Positions 1-5,704 of a stretch of 5,902 nucleotides of DNA are shown one piece after another. Position numbers and translations under genes: made by a program. The DNA is taken from contig DASQJJ010000015.1 of assembly GCA_035631115.1 (NCBI GenBank), positions 1 through 5,902 of the forward strand, given 5' to 3'. Source of the stretch: DASQJJ01 sp035631115 (GTDB lineage Bacteria; Patescibacteriota; Microgenomatia; Levybacterales; UBA12049). The notes under the pieces are model-generated. The model searched no databases, had not been told where the DNA came from, and saw only the letters and a list, made by a program, of their open reading frames with translations. Numbering within the stretch: position 1 is the stretch's first letter; each line of letters opens with the position of its first letter.

Positions 1-601
1 CATAGAGTGGAAACATAAGTCTTCCTTGGAAAAAATCAATAACATCTCTCCCATGTCTTGTTGCTAATCCCGCGTCGAAAATGTCGTCCATACTGTATCC
101 TTTTTTCTTATGAAGATATGTAACAAGGGATGCACCTCGTGGAGAAAAGCCAAGCATGTAGGTACTAATTGTTGCAGGCTTTATTCCTCTATCCAAAACG
201 TACGACAGTGCACTTTTCCCTAATGTGTGCTTGGTAAGCAAGTAATGGTAAAATTCTGCAGCTAAATGATTGAGTGCATATAATTTTTCTTTTTTGGAAG
301 AAAGGCCTGCATCAACTCGTTGATTTTGCAATGTTACTCCTGCTTTATCTGCTAATATACGAAGTGCTTCAGGGAATTCTATGCGCTCGTATTCCATGAG
401 AAAGGAAAAGCAGTCTCCTCCTTTGCCACACCCAAAACAATGCCATATTTGCCGCTCGGGGGATACCACAAGGCTTGGCGTCTTGTCAGAATGAAAAGGA
501 CACATTGCTTTAAAATTCCGCCCTGCCTTTTTTAATGAGATGTATTCTTGAATTAATGCAACGACATCAATTTTTTCTCTAATTTGCGCAACCTGATCCA
601 T
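1..601 (-). CDS. dnaG: DNA primase DnaG, N-terminal part (runs off left edge)
   Basis: DnaG makes the RNA primers that start Okazaki fragments at the replication fork, working with the replicative helicase. The reverse strand reads ATG at 601-599 and stays open for 200 codons to the window edge. The protein begins MDQVAQIREKIDVVALIQEY, typical of the family. It carries a CHC2 zinc-binding motif with Cys34, His37, Cys55 and Cys58 (CPFH, then CFGCGKGGD). From about residue 125 the start of the TOPRIM-associated N-terminal domain is visible (YVLDRGIKPATISTYMLGFSPRG is the expected pattern, residues about 135-157). The TOPRIM catalytic core and the helicase-binding C-terminus lie outside the window. 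No Shine-Dalgarno precedes the ATG; instead an extended -10 element ends 9 nt upstream. The gene is divergent from purA across a 58-bp gap. Identification is secure; only the start could be argued, and the family N-terminus agrees with it. Confidence 0.95.
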   Translation of the reverse strand, partial: MDQVAQIREKIDVVALIQEYISLKKAGRNFKAMCPFHSDKTPSLVVSPERQIWHCFGCGKGGDCFSFLMEYERIEFPEALRILADKAGVTLQNQRVDAGLSSKKEKLYALNHLAAEFYHYLLTKHTLGKSALSYVLDRGIKPATISTYMLGFSPRGASLVTYLHKKKGYSMDDIFDAGLATRHGRDVIDFFQGRLMFPLY

Positions 602-619
602 AGTGTGCCTATTGTAACA
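602..619 (-). promoter_or_regulatory. Predicted dnaG promoter, extended -10, near-leaderless
   Basis: On the reverse strand TGT-TACAAT occupies 619-611: a TG extension plus a five-of-six match to TATAAT. Its last base is 9 nt from the dnaG ATG. Transcription starting about 7 nt downstream would leave a leader of only about 0-3 nt. No convincing -35 hexamer lies 16-18 bp upstream, which suits an extended -10 promoter. Prediction only, from sequence pattern and spacing. Confidence 0.6.
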
Positions 620-623
620 CAGC

Positions 624-652
624 TTGACAAAAACTCCGTAATTCTTTTTAAT
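624..652 (+). promoter_or_regulatory. Predicted purA-purB promoter (TTGACA-17-TTTAAT)
   Basis: A perfect -35 hexamer TTGACA at 624-629 is followed after exactly 17 bp by TTTAAT at 647-652, a five-of-six -10 match. Transcription would begin around 659-660, which is the purA start codon itself, so the message is predicted to be leaderless. The -35 region lies within the upstream part of the divergent dnaG promoter, so the two polymerase footprints would overlap. Confidence 0.75.
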
Positions 653-659
653 AGCATAG

Positions 660-1931
660 TTGAACACTACACTTGTTATTGGCGCCCAGTGGGGCGATGA
701 AGGCAAAGGAAAAATAATTGATTTCCTCTCCCAAAACACAGACTTTATTATTCGATTTCACGGAGGCAACAACGCAGGACATACTGTTATTAATGAATTC
801 GGTACATTCCCACTTCACTTGGTCCCTTCTGGTATATTTGCAAAGAAAGCACATGGATGCATAAGCAGCGGCACCGTATTGGACTTGGAAGTACTCACGC
901 AAGAAATTGCCATGCTTACCAAAGCAGGTATTACACTAAAAAATAAATTATCCATCTCTCCACGGTGTCATATAATTATGCCTTACCACAAAATTCTTGA
1001 TACTTTGTATGAGCAAGCAAAAGGAAAAGCCAAAACAGGGACAACAGGGAGAGGTATTGGACCAGTCTATGCAGATAAGGTGAGCTATAACGGAATACGA
1101 TTGGCTGATTTGGCAAATAGAAAACAATTTGTAGAAAAATTATCTATCCAATTACAAGTAAAAAATAAAATAATAAAAACATTGGGAGGAGAGACACTTT
1201 CTTTAGCAAAAGTAGAAAAACAGCTGCTGTCTGTATATAAAAAAATAAAACCATATATTCACGAACCGTATGGAATACTTCATAAAGGATTACAGGAAAA
1301 TAAATCTTTTCTTTTTGAAGGTTCACAAGGAGTATTCTTGGATAACGATTGGGGCACCTATCCTTTTGTAACTGCCTCAACTGTCCTTACCGGTGGAATA
1401 AATAGTGGGGCAGGTATTCCTCCACAAAAAATACATAACGTATTGGGAGTTGTTAAGGCATACACAACACGCGTTGGTAGTGGACCATTTCCAACAGAAT
1501 TACTTGATGCGGAGGGAGAGAAACTTCGAAAAGAGGGTGCTGAATTTGGTACGACAACTGGAAGAGCAAGAAGATGCGGGTGGTTTGACGCAGAGCTTAT
1601 TCGATTTGCTGCACAATTAAATGGATTTACTGCAGTTGCCATTACGAAGTTGGATGTGTTGGACACATTTAAGAAAATTAAAATTTGTACCGGATACATG
1701 TATAAAGGAAAACGAATTCACTATTACGATATTGATGCTCATGCACTTTTTAGTGTAAAACCAATCTATAAGACACTTAAAGGATGGGATACATCAACAA
1801 GAGGAGTCACAGACTACAAAAAGCTTCCTGTTTTGGCAAAGAAATACTTAGCAGAGCTGGAAAAACAAATCGGTGTAAAAATATCACATATATCCACGGG
1901 TCCGGAACGAGAAGCAATTATTCAACGTTAA
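660..1931 (+). CDS. purA: Adenylosuccinate synthetase PurA
   Basis: PurA catalyses the GTP-dependent joining of aspartate to IMP to give adenylosuccinate, the first committed step from IMP to AMP, in the cytoplasm. The 423-residue product is full length for the family (E. coli about 432). Visible motifs are the P-loop-like GDEGKGK (residues 12-18), with Asp13 as catalytic base; GGNNAGHT (35-42), with catalytic His41; TGTTGRGIGP from 126 (IMP binding, Thr129); EGSQG; VGSGPFPTE; TTGRARRCGW; and TKLD at 329-332 for guanine recognition. The start is a TTG: TAG stands immediately before it in frame at 657-659, so no earlier start is possible, and the family N-terminus begins here. There is no Shine-Dalgarno. 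It overlaps purB by one base (TAATG), so the two are probably co-transcribed and translationally coupled. Confidence 0.97.
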   Translation: MNTTLVIGAQWGDEGKGKIIDFLSQNTDFIIRFHGGNNAGHTVINEFGTFPLHLVPSGIFAKKAHGCISSGTVLDLEVLTQEIAMLTKAGITLKNKLSISPRCHIIMPYHKILDTLYEQAKGKAKTGTTGRGIGPVYADKVSYNGIRLADLANRKQFVEKLSIQLQVKNKIIKTLGGETLSLAKVEKQLLSVYKKIKPYIHEPYGILHKGLQENKSFLFEGSQGVFLDNDWGTYPFVTASTVLTGGINSGAGIPPQKIHNVLGVVKAYTTRVGSGPFPTELLDAEGEKLRKEGAEFGTTTGRARRCGWFDAELIRFAAQLNGFTAVAITKLDVLDTFKKIKICTGYMYKGKRIHYYDIDAHALFSVKPIYKTLKGWDTSTRGVTDYKKLPVLAKKYLAELEKQIGVKISHISTGPEREAIIQR

Positions 1932-3334
1932 TGAAAGATTCATTTGATTACTCAACATATCTTTCTCCTTTTACGATTCGGTATGGAACAAATGATATGC
2001 GACGTATTTGGTCTGAGGAGAATAGAAGAAAATTATGGAGAAAAATATGGGTTGCACTCGCGAAAGCAGAAAGTAAAGCTGGACTAGTAAGTAGTAGAGA
2101 ATTAGCAGATATTGTTGCGCATCAAGATACTATCGATATTGCAAAGTCCAGAAAACGGGAAGAAAAGGTATATCACGAATTGATGTCTGAAATTCAAATT
2201 TTTTCTGAGCAATGCACAATAGGAGGAGGAAAAATTCATCTTGGCGCAACATCGACAGATATTTTAGACAATGCAACAAGTCTTCAAGTACGTGAGTCTC
2301 TCACGCTTACAAAGAAAAATCTTAAAGACCTCTTGTCTCTTTTTGCAGAAAAAATAAAACAATACGAAAATCTTGTCTGTATTGGCTATACCCATTTACA
2401 ACCTGCTGAGCCAACTACATTAGGATATCGATTTGCATTTTACGCACAGGACATACTATTAGATATACAGCTGCTTGAAAAAATTGAACCTTTTATGAAA
2501 GGTAAAGGACTAAAAGGTGCTGTTGGTACATCTGTAAGCTTTGAAGCACTTTTAAAAAATTCAAAAACCTCTCCAGAAACATTGGAAAAAGATTTTCTCT
2601 CCGAGCTTGGCATTGAAGCAGCAGACATTGCAAATCAAACCTATCCACGAAAATTAGACCTACTTGTTGTAGAGCTTTTGGCAAATATTGCCAGCTCTTT
2701 GAATAAATTTTGTTTTGATTATAGAATTCTTCAAAGCCCACTGTATGGAGAATGGATGGAAAAAAGAAATTCTGAGCGTGTTGGATCTAGCGCCATGCCA
2801 TTTAAAAGAAATCCTGATAGAGCAGAAAAAGTATGTAGTCTTTGCCGGTACGTGAGTGGATTTTTTTCTACTGCGTGGAGCAACCCTGCACATAGTCTTC
2901 TTGAGCGCACGTTAGATGATTCTGCTTCTCAACGCCTCTTCTTGCCGGAAGCATTCTTAGCAATTGATGATTGTCTTAAGAATACAAAGATTTTATTGCA
3001 AAACCTCGAGGTAAATACAGCAATTGTAGAAAAAAACCTCCATATGTTTGGTCAATTTTCTGCAACCGAACCATTACTAATGGAGCTCGCAACAAGAGGT
3101 GCTAACCGACAAGATATGCATGAATTGATTAAGTCCTGTAGTATGGTTGTGTGGCAGGGGAGAGAGGTTGGAAAAGATATTGCCCTTTTTGACCTATTGG
3201 CAAAAGAGAAAAAAATTCTTCGCTATATTTCTACAAAGGAATTACAGCAATTTGCATCCCCTGCTTCCCATATTGGTCTTGCCAAGAAGAGAACAACCCT
3301 ATTTCTGAAAAACCTGACAAAAATCCTTGCTTGA
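1931..3334 (+). CDS. purB: Adenylosuccinate lyase PurB
   Basis: PurB cleaves adenylosuccinate to AMP plus fumarate, and in organisms with de novo synthesis also cleaves SAICAR. The product is 467 residues. The fumarase/aspartase superfamily signature GSSAMPFKRNP lies at residues 285-295 on the flexible catalytic loop with its serines. HLGATSTD (103-110) and GYTHLQPAEPTT, with His155 as the likely general acid, line the active site; LLERTLDDSASQR is a further conserved block. The wording of these blocks resembles the human ADSL type more than the shorter B. subtilis type; this comparison is from memory. The frame is open upstream to 1784, but the ATG at 1931 overlapping the purA stop gives the proper N-terminus (MKDSFDYSTYLSPF). 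No clear Shine-Dalgarno precedes it, so reinitiation after purA is the likely route. The gene ends in TGA. Confidence 0.96.
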   Translation: MKDSFDYSTYLSPFTIRYGTNDMRRIWSEENRRKLWRKIWVALAKAESKAGLVSSRELADIVAHQDTIDIAKSRKREEKVYHELMSEIQIFSEQCTIGGGKIHLGATSTDILDNATSLQVRESLTLTKKNLKDLLSLFAEKIKQYENLVCIGYTHLQPAEPTTLGYRFAFYAQDILLDIQLLEKIEPFMKGKGLKGAVGTSVSFEALLKNSKTSPETLEKDFLSELGIEAADIANQTYPRKLDLLVVELLANIASSLNKFCFDYRILQSPLYGEWMEKRNSERVGSSAMPFKRNPDRAEKVCSLCRYVSGFFSTAWSNPAHSLLERTLDDSASQRLFLPEAFLAIDDCLKNTKILLQNLEVNTAIVEKNLHMFGQFSATEPLLMELATRGANRQDMHELIKSCSMVVWQGREVGKDIALFDLLAKEKKILRYISTKELQQFASPASHIGLAKKRTTLFLKNLTKILA

Positions 3335-3357
3335 CAGGTCAAGGTAAACCATATAAT
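3331..3357 (+). promoter_or_regulatory. Predicted promoter of the small ORF (TTGACA-15-TATAAT)
   Basis: A perfect TTGACA at 3331-3336 and a perfect TATAAT at 3352-3357 are separated by 15 bp, shorter than the optimal 17. The -35 hexamer contains the purB stop codon TGA. A start about 7 nt after the -10 box would lie near 3364, some 6 nt before the ATG at 3370. Two perfect hexamers at a gene boundary make chance less likely, but the short spacer lowers confidence. Confidence 0.55.
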
Positions 3358-3369
3358 ATCTCCACATAT

Positions 3370-3618
3370 ATGGGAGCACAACGAGGAGAAGTATTATCCT
3401 TAAGATCAAGCGCTAGAGATGTTGCAGAAGCAGCAGCAGTAGTAGGTAATTTTGACACCACAGTACATGCTCTGTCACATAATCGAAGTGCTTTTTCTCG
3501 TCCAGATGCAACTAGATTACTCAGGCAGGCATTGTTTACGCAACCACCTGGATATTCTACTACTCCTCCGACAGACACACCTCCTGTATCTGATGTATAT
3601 TTAGGAAAAACTTCTTAA
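3370..3618 (+). CDS. Small hypothetical protein, 82 residues, Pro/Thr-rich tail
   Basis: I do not recognise this protein. It has no signal peptide, membrane segment or cysteine. Residues 1-56 are rich in Ala, Arg, Ser and Leu and look helical, for example SSARDVAEAAAVVGNF (13-28) and RPDATRLLRQALF (44-56). Residues 57-75 form a low-complexity tail rich in Pro and Thr (TQPPGYSTTPPTDTPP), probably disordered. Codon choice (GCA, GTA, CCA, AGA, TTA) resembles its neighbours. The ATG at 3370 is chosen because a TTGACA/TATAAT promoter sits just upstream. A longer form from TTG at 3331, overlapping the purB stop (TTGA) and giving 95 residues, is the alternative and would be coupled to purB. It lies 35 bp after purB and 43 bp before comM on the same strand. 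The opposite-strand reading frame here looks like a shadow. Confidence 0.65.
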   Translation: MGAQRGEVLSLRSSARDVAEAAAVVGNFDTTVHALSHNRSAFSRPDATRLLRQALFTQPPGYSTTPPTDTPPVSDVYLGKTS

Positions 3619-3646
3619 TTCTCTTCCTGTTTTCTATTAAATTATT

Positions 3647-3655
3647 TGCTATTCT
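3647..3655 (+). promoter_or_regulatory. Predicted comM promoter, extended -10, leaderless
   Basis: TGC-TATTCT at 3647-3655 is an extended -10 element: TG, one base, then a hexamer matching TATAAT at four of six positions. It ends 6 nt before the comM ATG, so transcription is expected to begin on or next to the start codon. The -35 region (around CTGTTT, 3627-3632) is weak. Confidence rests mainly on the same geometry recurring at other genes in the window. Confidence 0.5.
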
Positions 3656-3661
3656 CGATAT

Positions 3662-5185
3662 ATGCTTGCAAAAGTTATATCGGCTGCATTGGTTGGATTG
3701 GATAGTGTTCCAGTTGAAGTGGAGGTAGATATTGCATCTCAAGGTCTTCCCTCTTTTACTATTGTTGGACTTCCGGACGAGGCAGTGCGAGAAGCACGCG
3801 AAAGGGTACGTTCTGCTTTAAAAAATTCTGGAGCAGACTTCCCTGCTAAAAGAATTACGGTTAATCTCGCTCCTGCAGACTTACCCAAAGAAGGACCAAG
3901 CTACGACCTTCCTATTGCCTTAGGCATTTTACTCGCAAGCGGACAACTGTCCAAAGGAGAAGGCTCTGCAATGGTTTTGGGAGAATTGGCCTTGGATGGG
4001 TCTGTGCGACACATTGCAGGAGTACTGTCTCATGCCCTTTTGGCAAGAGAAAAACATATAGATAGTCTTTTTATCCCCACCCCAAATGCAGAAGAAGCAT
4101 CTTGCATTGCAGGAATTACTCTTTTTCCTGTGGATAATTTGGGGATATTGCTCCGCCATATGTCTGGTCAAAAGCGTATAACAGCTTACCCATACAAGCC
4201 AATCGATGCATCAACTTTTCCCAAAACATTCGAATATGACTTAAAAGATATTCAAGGACAGGAAAAGGCAAAACGTGCCTTAGAAATAGCTGCTGCTGGT
4301 GGACATAACATGCTCATGAAAGGCCCACCAGGCTCTGGAAAGACACTTCTAGCCCGCACACTTCCCTCTATTCTTCCCTACCTTACTTTTCCAGAAGTCT
4401 TAGAATTGACTAAAATTTATAGCGTAACAGGCTTAAATCATGATGGATTTATTACTTCCAGACCCTTTCGAAGTCCACACCATACCACTTCCCCAGTTGG
4501 TATTATTGGTGGCGGAAGTTATCCCAGGCCTGGAGAAATTTCTCTTTCTCACAGAGGCATTCTTTTCTTAGACGAGCTCCCTGAATTCCCTCGAACAGTC
4601 CTTGAATCTCTCAGACAGCCTATGGAAGATGGGTTTGTTACCATAGCTCGTGCCCAAGGACGAGTTACTTTTCCTGCCAAAACCATGATGATTGCAGCAC
4701 AAAACCCCTGCCCATGTGGATATCTTGGGGATAACTCGCATGTATGCACCTGTAATCCTGCACAGATTATTCGCTACCAGAAAAAAATATCTGGTCCTCT
4801 ACTAGACAGAATAGACTTACATATCGACGTACCAAAGGTGGAAACAAAAAAGCTTACCAATCACGCAGCATCGGAAGATTCAGACACTGTACGCAACCGT
4901 GTACAAAAAGCCAGGGATAGACAGACAACAAGATTTACAGGCACCAATCTTTCATCTAATGCAGATATGGATAGTAAGCATATAAAGCTGTTTTGCTCGC
5001 TCACCGAGGATTGTCTGGATATTCTTAAAAAAGCAGTTGATATGTTTCAGTTGTCTGCCAGGAGCTATTACCGAATCATTAAATTAGCTAGGACCATTGC
5101 AGATTTAGAGGATATTGATGTAATTCAGAGTCAACATATTGCGGAGGCATTACAGTATAGACCTCGGTCTAATAGCGTGTTTTAA
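3662..5185 (+). CDS. comM: ComM/YifB-family AAA+ ATPase (Mg-chelatase-like)
   Basis: Proteins of this family resemble magnesium chelatase subunit I but are not chelatases. The studied member, ComM of Vibrio cholerae, is a hexameric helicase that promotes branch migration when transforming DNA is integrated. The 507-residue length is standard. The N-terminal ChlI-like domain is clear (MLAKVISAALVGLDSVPVEV, then FTIVGLPDEAVREARERVRSA, ending near residue 170). The AAA+ core has Walker A GPPGSGKT at 221-228 and Walker B ILFLDE at 300-305. A cysteine cluster CPCGY...CTC (Cys350, 352, 362, 364) follows, as usual in the family. The C-terminal Mg_chelatase_C domain ends with SARSYYRIIKLARTIADLE and HIAEALQYR. 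The gene appears complete. The ATG is fixed by the family N-terminus and the adjacent -10 box. It suggests capacity for DNA uptake or recombination, but no other competence gene is in view. Confidence 0.95.
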   Translation: MLAKVISAALVGLDSVPVEVEVDIASQGLPSFTIVGLPDEAVREARERVRSALKNSGADFPAKRITVNLAPADLPKEGPSYDLPIALGILLASGQLSKGEGSAMVLGELALDGSVRHIAGVLSHALLAREKHIDSLFIPTPNAEEASCIAGITLFPVDNLGILLRHMSGQKRITAYPYKPIDASTFPKTFEYDLKDIQGQEKAKRALEIAAAGGHNMLMKGPPGSGKTLLARTLPSILPYLTFPEVLELTKIYSVTGLNHDGFITSRPFRSPHHTTSPVGIIGGGSYPRPGEISLSHRGILFLDELPEFPRTVLESLRQPMEDGFVTIARAQGRVTFPAKTMMIAAQNPCPCGYLGDNSHVCTCNPAQIIRYQKKISGPLLDRIDLHIDVPKVETKKLTNHAASEDSDTVRNRVQKARDRQTTRFTGTNLSSNADMDSKHIKLFCSLTEDCLDILKKAVDMFQLSARSYYRIIKLARTIADLEDIDVIQSQHIAEALQYRPRSNSVF

Positions 5186-5626
5186 TTATTCGAAGGTGTG
5201 AAGACCTAAAAGCTTTCTCATTTTTGCATCAATAACTCGCTGACCTACTGTTACATCGTGTCTTGTCTGCGCAGATAAATTTAATTTAAGAATTTCTCGT
5301 GGACCAAACCATTTATAAATTTTCCCATCACGAGGTGTTGCAAGAGCTGTTTTAAGACTAGTGACTGGTGCATAGGTAATAGAATAATTTTTATTCACTT
5401 CTTCATTAAGATAGCTATATACTTCCTGAATTGTTTTGATAACAAGTTTTAGTTGGAGTGTGTTGTGAATAAGCTCTGCAAATGTTGCTACGGGACTGGT
5501 ATTTTCTTCTACCTCTTCTGACTCAAAAAGAGACCATGAAGGACTTGTCGATTGCAATTGTTGCAAGAGAATTTGATTGGTGGGCTCGTGGTAAAGAAAT
5601 CCGTTTACGTAGTAACCTTTAAGCAT
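5186..5626 (-). CDS. NUDIX-like protein lacking the catalytic NUDIX box
   Basis: The 146-residue product has the outline of a NUDIX hydrolase. A first beta hairpin (YYVNGFLYHEPTNQILLQQ, residues 5-23) leads to WSLFE, where the family normally has W-x-L/F-PGG. The C-terminal part (YKWFGPREILKLNLSAQTRHD, 104-124) is very like the end of NUDIX domains. The defining box Gx5Ex7REUxEExGU is not intact: the corresponding stretch is about VATFAELIHNTLQLKL (46-61), with no REUxEE, so the metal-binding glutamates appear to be missing. This suggests a non-hydrolytic binding or regulatory protein; no substrate can be named. The fold assignment is inference from patterns. The ATG at 5626-5624 has an extended -10 box 8 nt upstream. 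Its TAA (reverse complement of 5186-5188) directly abuts the comM stop. Confidence 0.75.
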   Translation of the reverse strand: MLKGYYVNGFLYHEPTNQILLQQLQSTSPSWSLFESEEVEENTSPVATFAELIHNTLQLKLVIKTIQEVYSYLNEEVNKNYSITYAPVTSLKTALATPRDGKIYKWFGPREILKLNLSAQTRHDVTVGQRVIDAKMRKLLGLHTFE

Positions 5627-5634
5627 CTATAGAC

Positions 5635-5643
5635 ACTATAGCA
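5635..5643 (-). promoter_or_regulatory. Predicted promoter of the NUDIX-like gene, extended -10, leaderless
   Basis: On the reverse strand TGC-TATAGT spans 5643-5635: an extended -10 with a five-of-six hexamer match. Eight bases separate it from the ATG, so the leader would be about 1-2 nt. No good -35 is present at 16-18 bp. The hexamer CTATAG occurs twice here (5627-5632 and 5636-5641), and the second copy overlaps the -10 box. Confidence 0.6.
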
Positions 5644-5692
5644 CATATCCTTGCTCTCTGCTGGGGCAATGTACGTTGAGAAGAATAATACG

Positions 5693-5698
5693 TATAAT
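5693..5698 (+). promoter_or_regulatory. Predicted P-type ATPase -10 box (TATAAT), leaderless
   Basis: A perfect TATAAT ends 6 nt before the ATG at 5705, which puts the expected transcription start at the start codon. The -35 region is poor (GTACGT at 5671-5676 with a 16-bp spacer). The site supports ATG 5705 over the in-frame ATG at 5669, since the upstream ATG would not be on the transcript. Confidence 0.55.
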
Positions 5699-5704
5699 AA
5701 AATT

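Noticed and set aside
625..630. TTGTCA on the minus strand as the dnaG -35 box
   Set aside because: It is only 8 bp from the -10 box, far too close; it is the complement of the purA -35 region.
1358..1699. Long antisense reading frame within purA
   Set aside because: It lies opposite highly conserved PurA motifs and has no recognisable domain or promoter; a shadow.
1784..1930. N-terminal extension of PurB from the upstream ATG at 1784
   Set aside because: It overlaps conserved PurA coding sequence in another frame, and the family N-terminus fits the ATG at 1931.
3383..3388. GAGGAG as a Shine-Dalgarno for a later start in the small ORF
   Set aside because: No in-frame ATG, GTG or TTG follows at a suitable distance; it is ordinary coding sequence (Arg-Gly-Glu).
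3332..3403. TGA at the purB end read as glycine (as in Gracilibacteria/SR1), extending PurB by 23 codons to the TAA at 3401-3403
   Set aside because: Only one such TGA exists here, PurB already has a normal length, and the extension would run through a good promoter and the start of the next ORF.
3339..3578. Antisense reading frame opposite the small ORF as the real gene
   Set aside because: No -10 box or Shine-Dalgarno was found upstream of it, whereas the plus-strand frame has a consensus promoter and neighbour-like codon use.
5158..5171. Inverted repeat TAGACC-TC-GGTCTA near the end of comM as a terminator
   Set aside because: The stem is short and AT-containing with a 2-4 nt loop, lies inside the conserved LQYR-coding end of comM, and has no immediate T-tract.
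5669..5704. P-type ATPase start at the in-frame ATG 5669
   Set aside because: The perfect TATAAT lies downstream of this ATG, and the GGGG upstream is too close to serve as a Shine-Dalgarno; kept as an alternative.
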